64,000 nt of DNA from Zoroaster sp. YZ-2022 (GCA_029582265.1 CM055816.1:93359588-93423587), one strand, 5' to 3'. Counted from the stretch's first letter, positions 33,720 to 45,690 are shown. Made by a program: numbers and translations. Notes: generated by a model from the sequence alone, not told the origin.

Positions 33720-34140
33720 TTAATGTACAACTAAAAACTAAAAAGCCGACCTTGAATTTCGTAAATTTTGGGTCGGTCGGGCGTGGCCAACACAATATTT
33801 AAAAAAATGGCTAACGTCGGAATTTTCAATTTAATTAATTACGGAAAATGTTGAATTATATCGTGTTGCTTGCCATTTTGAAACCGGCGAAACCACACCG
33901 GGAGGTGGTTTCATGGATTCAGCAATCTGGATTTGGTTTCACTGAAACCAGCCGTACAAAAACAAATCCGATTTCGAAACCGGTATCAATTTGAGGGAGT
34001 TCCTAATGTACATGTATGAAATTGTGATTTTGGCAATTGGGCTCTTCCACGGGATACATGGACATCACTTGCTGACAACAAATCCTAGGTTATTATCATT
34101 TATTGAATAAATGAAAATTCTCTGCTTGACAGGTGTAGGC

Positions 34141-36192
34141 ATGGCTACACTTCAAAGTTCGAAGACAAGTCGTAGACGAGCCTACAATAAAGAATGGATT
34201 TTCAAGAAGAGGAGGATATCAACAATACAGCCTGACAATTGTCTTCATTCATCATCTGATTCTGACATATCTGACAATGATTTAGTTCAGAATGTGGATG
34301 GAATTATTGATGGCAGTGACATCCATGTAGTTGGCATACATGATCCAGCTGAACACATTAGCAGCGATGATCTCAATATTGAATATCAGTCTGGAGATGT
34401 TGATGATGATGATGATGATGACGACGACGACGATGATGATGATGATGGTGATGATGATGATGATGATGACGACGACGACAACGAAACCTGCATTGGAGAT
34501 CAAAGTAATTCAGACAGTGACACTGATTTAAATGATGAGGTTCATGACACATTCGCAGAACAGTTAAAGGAATGGGCAAGCACGTGTGAAGTGAAAGCAG
34601 CTACTGTTGACAAACTACTAAAAATACTGAAGCAACAGGGATATCAGGATCTTCCTTCCACTTGCAGAACACTACTGAAAACACCAAGAACTGTAGAAAT
34701 TGGTTTTGTTTCAAACATGGACTATTTCCATTTTGGATTTGATACAATGCTGACTCGTTATTTGCGGAAAGTACCACAGAGACAAATCAGAGACATGGAC
34801 AGTCTAGTTTTGTCACTCAACATAGATGGCCTTCCTCTGTTCAAGAGTACAAATAGCTCTATTTGGCCAGTTTTGTGTTGTATCACAAATATAAAACCGG
34901 TGCAGATTTTTCAAATTTCCATAACTGTTGGTCAAAGTAAACCAGCTAATTTGGACTTTCTACACAATACCATTGCCGATTTTAATATTCTTCTGCAAGA
35001 AGGTTTTGCCTTTGATGGAAGACGATTGCAGGTATCATTAAATTGTATTGTCTGTGATGCTCCAGCAAGGGCCATGGTTAAATGTGTGAAGCTGTACAGT
35101 GGATATCATGGCTGTGATAAATGTTGTCAACGTGGACATTATGTTGGCAGGATGACTTACCCTCGCATGAGACATTTAGAACTGCGAACAGATCAGTCTT
35201 TCAGAAACAATTATGATGAAGAGCACCATAAAGGAATAACCCCTTTTCTTCAATTGCACGGTGTAAACATGATTGAGGATTTTCCTTTGGACTATCTTCA
35301 TCAGGTTTGCTTGGGAGTAATGAAAAAGTTGTTACTACTTTGGATAAGAGGCCCGAGACAGCTGTGCAGGTTGTCAGCTGGCAACGTCTCGCGTATAAGT
35401 ACACGTCTCGTTGAAATGCGTCACAATATCCCAAGGGAGTTTGCAAGGAAGCCAAGGAGTTTAGATGAAGTGCAAAGATGGAAAGCTACGGAGTATCGTC
35501 AGTTGTTATTGTACACCGGAAAATTTGTTCTGAAAGATATCCTTCCAGAAGAAAATTACAGGCATTTCATGGCATTAAGTGTGGCAATTTGTATTTTGGT
35601 AAACCACAAGCTCGTCGAACAGCATAGGAATTATGCTCACCAGTTGCTCCTGCATTTTGTTAGCAAAGGTAGCCAACTCTATGGCAAGGAATTTCTTGTC
35701 TATAATGTGCACACTCTTTTGCATTTGACCAGAGACGCATTTAAGTTTGGTGATCTGGACAACTGTGCTTCATGGAAGTTTGAAAGTTTATGCAGCAAAT
35801 TAAAAAGAATGGTAAGGACTGGGAAGAGTCCTGCTGTCCAACTGGTTAAACGAATACTTGAGACGGCTATTGTACCGGTAGAGGAAAGTCCTGTTCAACA
35901 TCAAAAGATTTATTGTCGACATCCAGATAATGCCTACAAAACCGATGATGGAAAACTTTGTGAAGTTGTTCGGGTTGCGAATAAGCAGGCATCCACTTAC
36001 CGATGTAGAGTTTACCACATGCCAGAGGCCTTGTTCATACAACCATGTGATTCTAGGCTTTTAGGCATCTGCAAAATGCTTGATACTAACTATGAGATGA
36101 AAGTACTACATGCAACAGCTCTCACAGGCAGATGTATTATGATACAGCGTGGTGGCTATGTAACTTTTATTCCTCTGCTACATTGCTACTGA
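34141..36192 (+). CDS. CACTA/EnSpm-type transposase (tnp2 + DUF4218-like), open frame
   Basis: A 683-residue open frame from ATG at 34,141 (another ATG lies at 34,111 before a possible acceptor TTGACAG). It begins with a basic stretch (SRRRAYNKEWIFKKRR) and then an Asp-rich tract encoded by GATGAC repeats (34,397-34,480). The tnp2-like core has DSLVLSLNIDGLPLFKS, CIVCDAPARAMVKC and a zinc-ligand-like GYHGCDKCCQRGHYVGRM. The DUF4218-like part contains ILVNHKLVEQHRNYAHQLL and YNVHTLLHLTRDA. This order is that of transposases of CACTA elements in animals and plants, which act in the nucleus by cut-and-paste. I see no lesion. I could not fix its element's termini; the DUF4806 gene follows in the same orientation 320 bp later. 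Confidence 0.8.
   Translation: MATLQSSKTSRRRAYNKEWIFKKRRISTIQPDNCLHSSSDSDISDNDLVQNVDGIIDGSDIHVVGIHDPAEHISSDDLNIEYQSGDVDDDDDDDDDDDDDDDGDDDDDDDDDDNETCIGDQSNSDSDTDLNDEVHDTFAEQLKEWASTCEVKAATVDKLLKILKQQGYQDLPSTCRTLLKTPRTVEIGFVSNMDYFHFGFDTMLTRYLRKVPQRQIRDMDSLVLSLNIDGLPLFKSTNSSIWPVLCCITNIKPVQIFQISITVGQSKPANLDFLHNTIADFNILLQEGFAFDGRRLQVSLNCIVCDAPARAMVKCVKLYSGYHGCDKCCQRGHYVGRMTYPRMRHLELRTDQSFRNNYDEEHHKGITPFLQLHGVNMIEDFPLDYLHQVCLGVMKKLLLLWIRGPRQLCRLSAGNVSRISTRLVEMRHNIPREFARKPRSLDEVQRWKATEYRQLLLYTGKFVLKDILPEENYRHFMALSVAICILVNHKLVEQHRNYAHQLLLHFVSKGSQLYGKEFLVYNVHTLLHLTRDAFKFGDLDNCASWKFESLCSKLKRMVRTGKSPAVQLVKRILETAIVPVEESPVQHQKIYCRHPDNAYKTDDGKLCEVVRVANKQASTYRCRVYHMPEALFIQPCDSRLLGICKMLDTNYEMKVLHATALTGRCIMIQRGGYVTFIPLLHCY
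34394..34482 (+). repeat. Coding (GAT/GAC)n tract
   Basis: About 28 Asp codons in near-continuous run, interrupted by one Gly, within the N-terminal part of the CACTA-type transposase. Confidence 0.9.
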
Positions 36193-37149
36193 GGTATTGA
36201 TGTACATATAAAAATGTAATATTACATTTTCACATACAGCATTGAGCCATGTCATCAGTCAATGTGGGTCCCAACCAATACTCGTGTATACATATTAATG
36301 TAATGTTATACATGTAATGGTATGTAATGTAATGTATACATGTAATGTTACTGTATAACCTTCACATAATAGCCACCTGTCCGTAGTGGCCACTTTTTCC
36401 GGTCCCTTGGGTGGCCACTTTGTACAGATTTGACTATGTATACATTTACGTTGTATAATATGTATGTTAATAGGTTTTGTTTTCCTTTTCCAGCTAATCA
36501 TTCATCGGGATCATGCCATTTAAGGTAGTTACATTCGGAGATGAAAGTGTTGAGGCTGTTCCAACATCGTGGCTGGAGAAGAGGAATGGTCAGGTATGTA
36601 ATCGTGCAGGGTCACGGTTCAGCAATATAAAATCTAAACTGGATTGTAATTTCAAATGAAGGGTAGGTATTTTACTTGGCGTGGCTACTAATTATAAAAC
36701 AAAATAAAACCTGTCTTATTTTGGATTAACCCTGCAGCACATGTACGCTTTGTACTTTTGGTTTTTTACTTGATTCTATTAAAAAATTGTTAATTGGTAC
36801 ACAATATACCTGTTGTAGAGCTATAGATTTACTATTTATGTAACATATTTTGTTCAATTTTGCAGTTGATTTGCTACTGGCCATTAGGGTGGGAAACAAC
36901 TGAAAAAAGAATCATCAACCAGGAGATTCCAGATAAAGATGTCTGGGTGGAGCATGAAGTTCGGATCTTGGGAAAAAGTGGTAAGCATTTATTTCCTCAA
37001 ACTTTAGCATGAAAAGAACTATCACTGCAAAAAAAATATAAACAAGGATGCATTTCAACAGGGTATTCCACAGTACTTTATGTCATAGGCATTACAAAAT
37101 TCAAAATACCTGTTGCATACATTTCTCGTACTGAAACGCCAAATTGTTT

Positions 37150-37482
37150 TCCCCTGTATTTTGGGGGGTTTGTGGTGTAAGCAAGCAAGTAAGTAAGTAA
37201 GTAAGTAAGTCGTGCAGAGGTTGTATCCGGTAATGCCTGCTGCCGAGGTGCCTATATCTCCCTTTCATGTAGCCCTTAGGCCCAGGGTAGGACAGGTCCT
37301 TCATACTGTTAGCGAGGGGCCAGCTCTGCTGAACAGTCCCTGGTACTTTACCCCATTCGCAAGGAATGTTACTCAGTTTAACTACCCCGAAAGGATGTAA
37401 GGCTGAGTGGACCCCGCCAGGATTTGAACTCGGGTTGTTTGATTGCGAGTCCGGAACTCTACCGACTAAGCTATATCATATT
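37150..37482 (-). repeat. tRNA-derived SINE, minus strand, in intron 2
   Basis: The minus strand has a tRNA-like head (AGCTTAGTCGGTAGAG and GAGTTCAAATCCTGGC boxes) at about 37,415-37,480. The left side ends in (AAGT)n at 37,183-37,210, i.e. a (ACTT)n 3' tail. It sits inside the intron between exons 2 and 3 of the DUF4806 gene. Confidence 0.65.
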
Positions 37483-38268
37483 AAGTGTGGTGTACATGCA
37501 CTTAACAGTGCAAACAAGTATTAACAGTAGGCCAAAGCTTTTCTACTAGTAGTTATGGAGATATTGCTAGTTTTTCTACTGTACAAATTGAGATAGTGAT
37601 TATTTTAAAAAATCTCATGATTATGCATGGTTAATATTTTGTATTATAATTTTATTTAATTTATATCAAGAATATATGGACTACCACACTGCTTCCTTGT
37701 ATGCCAAAAAAGCGGAGGAAACCTCTAATATAGACTCCGATGAAGGTGTGAGACCACATAAAAAACCACGGCGGTACCAAGACTCAGCACATACAAGCGA
37801 CGATGGAAATTGTGAAAGTATGTATAGTGTGACAACATTTATATTTTTTTATAGCTACTGCAGTCCTTTCCATATATTTTCTTGTTGCATGTACATGTAC
37901 ATGTATACCCTGACTAGATAATGTTTTACGTACAGGGTACACATTTTCTGTGATATTATATGAACAGATGCAGATGTATCCGAACAGAATCAGTTGGAGG
38001 TCATCGATTGTCCCTCTGCACCTGAAATAACTGCAAGTAAGTAAACAAAATCTTCTTGAATTTGTTTGAATAATTATTAATTTCAATTATGGAATACATG
38101 ATTGATGTTCTGATTGGTCTTGCATAACAGAAGTATGATGCATTGCAAATAAATTTTACAGACGTTGGCAACATTGAAGCCAACTTGCGATGTGACAGGG
38201 ATCTGTCGCATGCAACCAACACGACACGAAATGGGTCCGTCTGATGTGCCACAATCCAACTCGCGACG

Positions 38269-38505
38269 TAACAGGAGTCTCTCAATGACACCATCCAACT
38301 TGCAACGTGACAGAAGTCTCTCAACGACACCATCCAACTTGCAACGTGACAGAAGTCTCTCAACGACACCATCCAACTTGCAACGTGACAGAAGTCTCTC
38401 AACGACACCATCCAACTTGCAACGTGACAGAAGTCTCTCAACGACACCATCCAACTTGCAACGTGACAGAAGTCTCTCAACGACACCATCCAACTTCCAA
38501 CGTAA
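38269..38505 (+). repeat. 39-bp coding minisatellite
   Basis: Six nearly identical units (GACAGAAGTCTCTCAACGACACC plus ATCCAACTTGCAACGT) encode the 13-residue repeat RDRSLSTTPSNLQ. The first and last units are diverged. Possible multi-site Ser/Thr or SP/TP phosphorylation region; that is inference. Confidence 0.9.
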
Positions 38506-39385
38506 CTTGGATCTCTCGCTATCAGAGGCATCTGGCTCGCAACTGGATTCATCCTTTAAAGTTGAAGGTAGTAGGTTCTTTTGATTGTGTCTACAATCTT
38601 TGAAAACCCTTCACATGGTGGAAAAATCACATATGCATTTCTTTTATATCTAGAACTGTTAACATGTTTTCTCTCGATAACTCTAGATCCAAAGTTCTAT
38701 TTACAAGTACATGCAGTTGCACAGATGTTTATGAACTATTTTGCCAATTTTCTTACAATATCTTTTTGCACATACATTCTAGTGTACATGTACATATTGC
38801 ATTTTCAATTATGTATAATAGAAATACTAGTGATAACATTGAGAAAATTGTGTACAGCCAAAACAAAACCAGGTGTTTGTCAGTAGGCAGGGATTCCCAT
38901 AAAATGCTCTATAACATGGACAATATGTATTTTGACCTTCATCGTGCATTGGTACTAAAGTAGGAAACACTTGTCAGGATTATTTTATCACCTAAAACAA
39001 AAAACGTATGTACTTTTTTTTTTAAATAATTATAATCTACCAAAATTATTGTTTATATTGCAGTCCTCGCAAAGCTTCAACAGCTCGAGACCTCTATGAA
39101 GGAGATAAAGGACATTTTATTGAAAAGGTCTGAAGCTATTGCTGACCAAGATATTCTCACCGATCAGGACATCATTGAATCGCTTTTGCCGGAGGGAACC
39201 AGGCTAGACACGATGGATGAACTGAACAAGTTCGAGAAACAGCTTGAAGATGGCAGTTTCAGAAAGGAAATTGTATGTATTACTTTTTATCGTGTGAAAT
39301 ACAATTACATGTACTTGAAATAATGTACAAGTACATTTACAACCTGTCCTTTGACAGTGAAATAGTGTTCAATATATGTGCAGTA

Positions 39386-40158
39386 CAGTCGGCTCCCGTT
39401 ATAGCGAAATTCACGGGACCGGTAAACAAAATTTGTTGTATCAGAATTTCGTATTATCCGATGCAATGTTTACCGTCCATTGTTCACTACATATTGGCCT
39501 TTTTGTATACGCATGTGAACGTGTGTGATGTACATATGACTTGACTTGCCGTTTGAAAGCAATTTGGAACATGTTCTCTAGTCTAGGATGTGATTTATCA
39601 AATAATAAAATATAATACATGTAAGTTACTTTTTAATACAGGGCTACTGTAATATCTTTAGGGGGCTCTATTTTGTATTTATTTTTATTATTAATATTAT
39701 TATAAAAACATTTTTTGGGGGGGTTCTTTTTATTTGTTCCGGGGTCGGAGAGGGGGATAATGACTTATGCACAGAATTAGCCGCAAATTACAAATGTCAC
39801 AGTGGCCATCAAGCATTGTGGTCGCGCGGGTGATTGACAGGCGCGTGTTGTCCGTACGCTCATGCCAGGCCTTTAAATGTTTGTAACCACAGCGGGAGCA
39901 TACTGCCGAACCAATTAGCACTCCCACTACGAAACGATCCTGTGTCGGCAAAATGAAACAACTCGCGTGAGGTGCCAATTCATGGCTATTGCTGTTTCAA
40001 TTGGGTCTGAAGGAAAAAGCCCTTGGCCAGGATCATTGTTCGTTATAAATGAATCGCTAACAATGTTTTTTAACGCAATGGGGTTGGCAAAACCTTCGTT
40101 GTAACAGGAATTTCGTACTGCCGTTTTCGTGTTAAACAAATTTAACGGGATGTTATTG
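39386..40158. mobile_element. Possible pogo/Tigger-type non-autonomous element in intron
   Basis: The left end CAGTCGGCTCCCGTTATA follows TA; the inverse of the right end reads CAATAACATCCCGTTAAA with the same spacing. Subterminal parts also pair (TTTCGTATT against AATTTCGTACTG). CAGT...CCCGTTATA-like ends resemble pogo-family elements. The right-hand TA duplication is not seen, so the border is uncertain. It lies between exons 6 and 7 of the DUF4806 gene. Confidence 0.45.
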
Positions 40159-40367
40159 TGCATTTACACAGGTTCACAGTTTGGCTTCTTTGGAAGGAGG
40201 AAGCAACCTTGGTAAACTATGTCGCTCCATTATGAGATCTATTTTAACAAATGGATTGATGAGCAAGTACAGTGTAGCTGGCCAAAAGGGAAAATTGGCT
40301 TTCAAAAGCACTGCCATCTGCAAAGTAATTCTGAGTGAGTGTTATTCTATATTCTTAAATATACATA

Positions 40368-40784
40368 CCGTATTCTCTCTATTAAACGCCCCCCTCTAAT
40401 AAATGCCCCCTCCGTAATTTTTGGAACATACGATATGGCAAAATGTTATAAAATATAACTAGGGCCAATGATTTTCCGTTTCAGAAAAGTGTAAATTCAG
40501 GCTGAAAAATTCCGTTTCACGACGCATCGTCCATAGAGCTGTATGGTCTTGGTTCTAAGACCTTCGCAAATTTCAACAACAGAGGGCCATCGATATTTCA
40601 AGATCCAGCATGCCTGCGTAACGTTATTGCTCTGATCTTGAACGTTTTTGTCCCCCAAACAATCGTGAAATAAACAACACTCAATCCTGTTATTTACGAT
40701 CCCACGAAATTTACCCTCAAATAAACGCCCCTTTTTTTCGCGCAAAAATGCAACGCCTCTGGGCGTTTAATAGAGAGAATACGG
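40368..40784. mobile_element. 417-bp MITE with CCGTATTCTCTCTATTAAACG ends
   Basis: About 23-bp terminal inverted repeats (CCGTATTCTCTCTATTAAAC and its complement at 40,762-40,784) are flanked by TA on both sides, consistent with a Tc1/mariner-type or similar MITE. It sits in the intron after exon 7 of the DUF4806 gene. Confidence 0.8.
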
Positions 40785-42054
40785 TATCTACATTTAATTT
40801 CAATTGGCAATACTTTTAGTTACCGATATTAGGTGAGGTGTGATACAGGAGTGATACTTTTATTATCTAGTTGGAGTCTGTTCAGACTCCGAGACTAGAT
40901 ATAGTTCTTATCACCGTAAACGCGAACATAAAAACAATTTTATCATACGACTGTGTAGATTTCCTTCTTTACTGAATGATACATATAGCAAACCGTCGTG
41001 TCGTGGAATTGGCTTTAAACCCTCCAACGAGTCACGTGGTCAAACATGTTCTTCACAAATCAAGAAAAACATTGCCGTAACCACATGGTAAATACCAGCC
41101 AGGTCATACTACATGATATCCTAAACTGTACCATTACACACATCCCAGACGGGGTGTCAGTCAACAGGGGTCTTTAACTTGGTCAGGAGCAGCGGGGGAA
41201 AAAATATGCCCCCATGCCTCGTGTACAAAATCCTATCAGCATCTTTTGCGAAATTTTTTTTGCCAGCAATGAGCATGCTTTATATCACTGTCACTGCAGT
41301 TCACTGCAAGTCTGAGGCCCAGACAGAGATAAATGGAACAATCTGTTCTTCAATGGGCTGGTAGTATAGTTAAAGAAATCATTGAGAAACTGCCAAACAA
41401 CCCCCCATAACCTATTAAATACGGGTGGCTAACATGTTTAACAAGCACCCACGGGTGCGTTATGCCGAAACAGGTACCTAGGGTTAAAAACAATACTGAA
41501 AGCCATTTGCTCGGCCATACAAAAATTAATGTTTAATTTTTCATCATATTTTTCAAAATATGCATGCACAAATGGTTTATTTTTGTAGTTTGTAATTTCC
41601 ATTTCATTTATCTGAAATTCTATTTTGAAAATAACTGCATCCAGAAATGGTTTATTTTTTAGTTAGTAGGCCCATAAAGTAAGGACGCATATTGCATCTG
41701 TCTGATGCCCTATTGTTCAAAAATAAATACAGGTAGTTTGAATTACAAAATATCAGACTTTGGCCACCTCATGCCCGCCCCGCAATTTTTTCAGAATTGA
41801 GTGATGAAAACTGAAAGATTAATTGTTTATGGCTAACTACTCTACGCACAGGGAAAATCCCGTATCATACCCGCTTGTCCGTATATTGAAGCGATTATCC
41901 AATCAAAATTACGGAATTTACTTGTAGTGCGCAGTCCTAGAGAGTTAGTCAAGCAATTATTCAAACAAAATGACAATCTTCTCTGTGGAATGATAAATGT
42001 GCATACACATGTATATCATCTACATTTAAAACTGAATCGGCATGTTCTTTACAG
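40785..42054. other. Rest of the long last intron of the DUF4806 gene
   Basis: No gene seen. It has a local inverted pair AGTTGGAGTCTGTTCAGACTCCGAGACTA at 40,870-40,900 and a duplicated ATGGTTTATTTTT segment near 41,570 and 41,646. Confidence 0.4.
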
Positions 42055-42289
42055 AGGCATTAAAGAAATCCACAAAATCTGTCTATAAGGACAGCGATAT
42101 GATGGTGGAAATTGGAGATGTTCTCAGAAATGCACCAAACCAGCCTGGTGGCTCTAACTACAAGGTAGGTTTTAAAGAATGGGTAGTGCAAAGTTGGTTA
42201 CCTGATTCTATACTTTTGGCAATATTTTAATTGGTACTGTTATTTACAATGTACATGTACAAATATTAAAGATAAATTTCAAAGATAAA

Positions 42290-42740
42290 TTTCAAATTAA
42301 AACCAGAGTGCACTTGGACTTTAACCAGCGACCTGAGACGGAGACTGAACTCCTTCGGTACCATGTCTCTCCGAAGGATCCTTGGGTATCGCTGGTCAGA
42401 TCTTGTATCTAACGAGCGGTTACTCTTGGAGACTAGGATGAGGTATGTTACCTGCATTATCCGAGAGCGCCAATTGCGACTCTATGGGCATGTGGCACGA
42501 TTCCCCGAGGTTGATCCAGCCCACAGGATTCTCTCTTTGAGGGATCCTGTTGGGTGGAGGAGCCCGAGGGGGCGTCCACGTGTCTCGTGGTTACGCCAGG
42601 TTGACCGTTACTTCGGTGACATGGGGATGGGACGAGTGTCTGCCTGGGGGATGGCCATACGGCGACCCCAGGAGTACCGCCGGAAGGTGGACGCAGCAAC
42701 CTTGGCGCATGCCCCCATACCTGACCTGACCTGACGACGC
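42290..42740 (+). mobile_element. Non-LTR retrotransposon C-terminal fragment
   Basis: A plus frame from 42,363 encodes SLRRILGYRWSDLVSNERLL, RERQLRLYGHVARFPEVDPA, RSPRGRPRVSWLRQVD and a C-terminal KVDAATLAHAP. The RERQLRLYGHVAR..RGRP..SW pattern is the usual tail of LINE endonuclease/reverse transcriptase proteins. It ends in (CTGAC)n at 42,720-42,735, a typical simple-repeat tail. The reverse transcriptase itself is absent. Confidence 0.75.
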
Positions 42741-43199
42741 GTGCGCTTTGGGGGAATTACCTAGAATTGCCAGTCCAGAAAGGAAAAGTGGTCATTTGTA
42801 ATGTTGATATCCTAAATTAAAAAGAAAAAGTACTAAATCTCATGTTTTGTTCTATTTACTTATTTGTTAAAATAAAGCTGTTCCATAAATTAGTTTTAAA
42901 ATGCGCAAAAGCTCATCTGATCTGTTGAATGAAAATTAAAGCATACATGATCATTGATGGACAGACACAGAGAACTTGCATTTTTCTTAAATTACCTTAA
43001 TGCCCTTTGCAATTTATTGAAATTGCCTTGGTGCCCTTTAAAAATCCTAAGAAGTGCGTTGGTGCCTCTATTTTTGGGAAAAGGTCCAGGCAAAAACTGC
43101 CTTGCCCCTTTTACACTCTAATATTAGGGCTGCATCCATTTTGCATAGGCAATATATGTACCTTGTAAGTTGCATTCAATTCCGTTTGTAACTTTTCAA
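42741..43199. other. Interval without recognised gene
   Basis: AT-rich; a duplicated 'ccttggtgccctt' type phrase occurs around 43,005-43,060. No element ends identified. Confidence 0.35.
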
Positions 43200-43385
43200 A
43201 TACCCTGCTACTTACAGTCGGACAAACAGCTGTATCTTCTTCCAGATCTTCACCAACATTTTAATCAATTGGTCCTTACCCCATCACATCCCACCAAATT
43301 TCATCCAAATCCATCCCTAGCATTTTGAGATTTCCCGCTTGACAGACAGTCAAACAAACATATGTGGTGAAAACATAACCTGTCG
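43200..43385 (+). mobile_element. Probable LINE 3' untranslated tail
   Basis: ATTTCATCCAAATCCATCC followed by ATTTTGAGATTTCCCGCTTGACAGACAGTCAAACAAACA resembles RTE-like 3' ends of marine animals, which carry a sentence about 'ccaaatttcatccaaatc' and repeated 'gacagac'. No coding part attached. Confidence 0.4.
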
Positions 43386-44083
43386 ATGTAATGATTGTTA
43401 AATTGATACTGATTTCAGATCTCAAAATGTTAATAATTTGTTGTGCCTATTACCATATTTGCAGAAGCATCAAGCGTCCAACACCCCAGCCAAAACACAG
43501 TGTGTGGCACACATGTATTCCAGCGATGATAGCGACTCTCCATAAAGAAACTCGTGATACGTACCGGTATAGTCCTATCCCAAAAAATCATATCCCAATC
43601 CAGCGACTGCACAATTCACGTACATACATGGTTAATTCCATTAATTTGGGCTCCAAGGTGTGAAATTTAAAAAATCCATTAAGGCATCAAATTTAATCTA
43701 TTATTAAATGTACACTTATCTAAAAGCAATGTACATGTAAATATAAAACAATGAGGGGAATTGTTGAGAGGCAAGTAGACTGCTCCCAAATATATGTGCC
43801 CCTCTGTGCTCTGGTTCTTACATCATCCTCTTATTATTCGACATATTTTAATCTCCTGTTGTCACATGACCATCATATGGGAATCATTTATTACTGAAGA
43901 GTTACTTTATATGTAGTAAGGCATTATTTGGAGAAAAGTACTATAAATATGTACTGTAACAATTAAGACACCAAGTTGTTGGGCCCCAAATACAGTTTAT
44001 AGCATGAACCACATGTTCAGCAATGCAATGAGACGAATTGCCAATTTCAAAAACCATTCCATTAGTGATTCAATAGTGTGTAA
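43386..44083. other. Interval without recognised gene
   Basis: No familiar frame. I see nothing structured beyond ACATGTA tracts. Confidence 0.35.
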
Positions 44084-44089
44084 GTACAT

Positions 44090-44252
44090 GTATGGGGCAC
44101 CAAAAGTGAACTTCACCATTCTGTAAAAAAATCAGGTGGTAATAAGATTTTCCATCTAATCCTTTATTCTTATTAAATAATCCCAAATATTCTGCCGTAA
44201 TTCTAAAACAAATCATGTAAAAGCTCTTCCTTTTGACATTGGTGCCCCATAC
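44090..44252. mobile_element. Small MITE with GTATGGGGCACCAA ends
   Basis: TGTATGGGGCACCAAAAGTG on the left and the inverse TGTATGGGGCACCAATGTC on the right enclose about 160 bp. No clear target duplication. Confidence 0.55.
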
Positions 44253-44271
44253 ACAACTCTAGTTTAGTTAA

Positions 44272-44523
44272 AGACAAAATATGTTTCCTATAGCTGGGAG
44301 CAGCGGCTACAGGCTATATGTCGGTGGTCACCACGACGTCCGCATATTCTGGCCATTTAAATACGTCACGTATTTGTTATGGTATTGCGGAGACCATGAC
44401 TCTTCTACAGGATAGCATATACTGGTCTCAGTTTGGTTAGCATATGGGAAAACGGCCGGCAGACGTCGTCCGCCAGCATAGCCTGCAGCTGCCGCTCGCA
44501 GCTAGGAAACATATTTTGTTTTC
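44272..44523. mobile_element. MITE with ACAAAATATGTTTCCTA ends
   Basis: Imperfect terminal inverted repeats of about 45 bp: ACAAAATATGTTTCCTA followed by AGCTG-GAGC-GC and CAGGCTAT. The interior also pairs partly (GACGTCC with its partner GACGTCGTC). No coding capacity; target duplication not resolved. Confidence 0.7.
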
Positions 44524-45119
44524 TTGAAAAAAAGAAAAAAAATCATTCTTAGAAATGCTCAAATTTCCACTAAACTCACGATACTTTCCTTCGACTAACT
44601 TCAGTTTACTGTGACTATCTTTGCTGTGACTATATTACCGTGGCTAAATTACTAGTGACTATCTTACCAAGTGCCATCCGACTCATTCCTGTGATCCCGA
44701 GATAATTTCTGCAGGATGACAACATTATACATGTAGAACAATTATGAGACGTCCCGAGAATTTTGTCTTGACATGACAACATCGTAAATGTAGGATATGT
44801 CGACATCCCGATATAAATTCTCGGGATGTCATCATCCCTACATATACGATGACATAATGTCAAGATAAACTATCTCAGGTTGCCGTCATAATTGTTGTAT
44901 TAATTATGTCGTCATCATGGGATAAATTATCTGGGGATTTCAACAAGTCGGATGACATCTCCTGAGCTCCGTAGATTAGTCTTTAAGTGGACGTTTTGGA
45001 CTAAATGAAAACGAGTACTGTACATGTAGTTTTTTTTCAAATGATTGACAGAACTCGATTAATGTACATGTATCTCTGTTTTGTATTTGATGAAATAATC
45101 GGGCACTTTTTCCTGAAAA

Positions 45120-45690
45120 GCGATAGATTTGTGTATAAGAAATGTTTTATAAATGTCCTGTACAGATTTTAAATGGTTGAATAAACATTTTAAAACATAT
45201 TTCTGATATTTTATTATAACATTATTGTAATGTTTCTAAAACATACATTTTCACGTCGTGAAAACATTATCCAAAAACATTACCACAACATGTAATAAAC
45301 ATTTAAAAAACATATTAATGATGTTTTCGTATAACATTATTATAACGTTTCTAAAACATACGTTTTCACATTATGAAAACATTATCCAAAAACATTACCA
45401 CAACATTTAATAAACAATGTATAAACATATTAATGACGTTTTCGTATAACATTATTATAACGTTTCTAAAACATACATTTTCACATTATGAAAACATTAT
45501 CCAAAAACATTACCACAACATTTAATAAACAATTTATAAACATATTAATGACGTTTTATAATAATATTATTATAATGTTTCTAAAACCATACATTTTCAC
45601 GTGTTGAAAATGTTTTCATAAACATTATCATAACATTTGCGAAAACATTTATATAATGTTTTTATGACATTATTGTGTTTGCTGGGCTTC
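45120..45690. repeat. Minisatellite-bearing element, terminus inverted CCCAGCAAACACA
   Basis: Four units of about 120 bp carry ATAACATTATTATAACGTTTCTAAAACATACATTTTCAC, GAAAACATTATCCAAAAACATTACCACAACA and TAATAAACA. The right end TGTGTTTGCTGGG is the inverse of the left end of the element at 29,150. The two arrays share architecture but not the same unit sequence. Confidence 0.75.

Larger units (their letters stand above)
36513..42164 (+). pseudogene. DUF4806-containing companion gene, eight exons seen, frame broken in exon 5
   Basis: Exons: 36513-36593, 36866-36980, 37671-37817, 37968-38036, 38162-38567, 39064-39272, 40172-40334, 42055-42164. It starts MPFKVVTFGDESVEAVPTSW. After a basic, repeat-bearing middle comes a coiled-coil-like segment (KLQQLETSMKEIKDIL), then the DUF4806 pattern LLPEGTRLDTMDELNKFEK, LASLEGGSNLGKLC and QKGKLAFKSTAICKVI. 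Phases agree except in exon 5: its first repeat (ANLRCDRDLS) is in the incoming frame, later repeats are shifted by one, and the outgoing phase fits exon 6. I infer a small indel near 38,210-38,250. The last exon is not found; a LINE fragment lies 120 bp beyond. DUF4806 proteins accompany several animal transposons; function is unknown. Confidence 0.65.

Noticed and set aside
34282..34579. Poly-Ile, poly-Met and poly-His frames
   Set aside because: Other-frame readings of the Asp-codon tract in the CACTA-type transposase.
38001..38603. Antisense and shifted frames with LRDFCHVASWMV or TEVSQRHHPTCNV
   Set aside because: Shadow translations of the 39-bp minisatellite.
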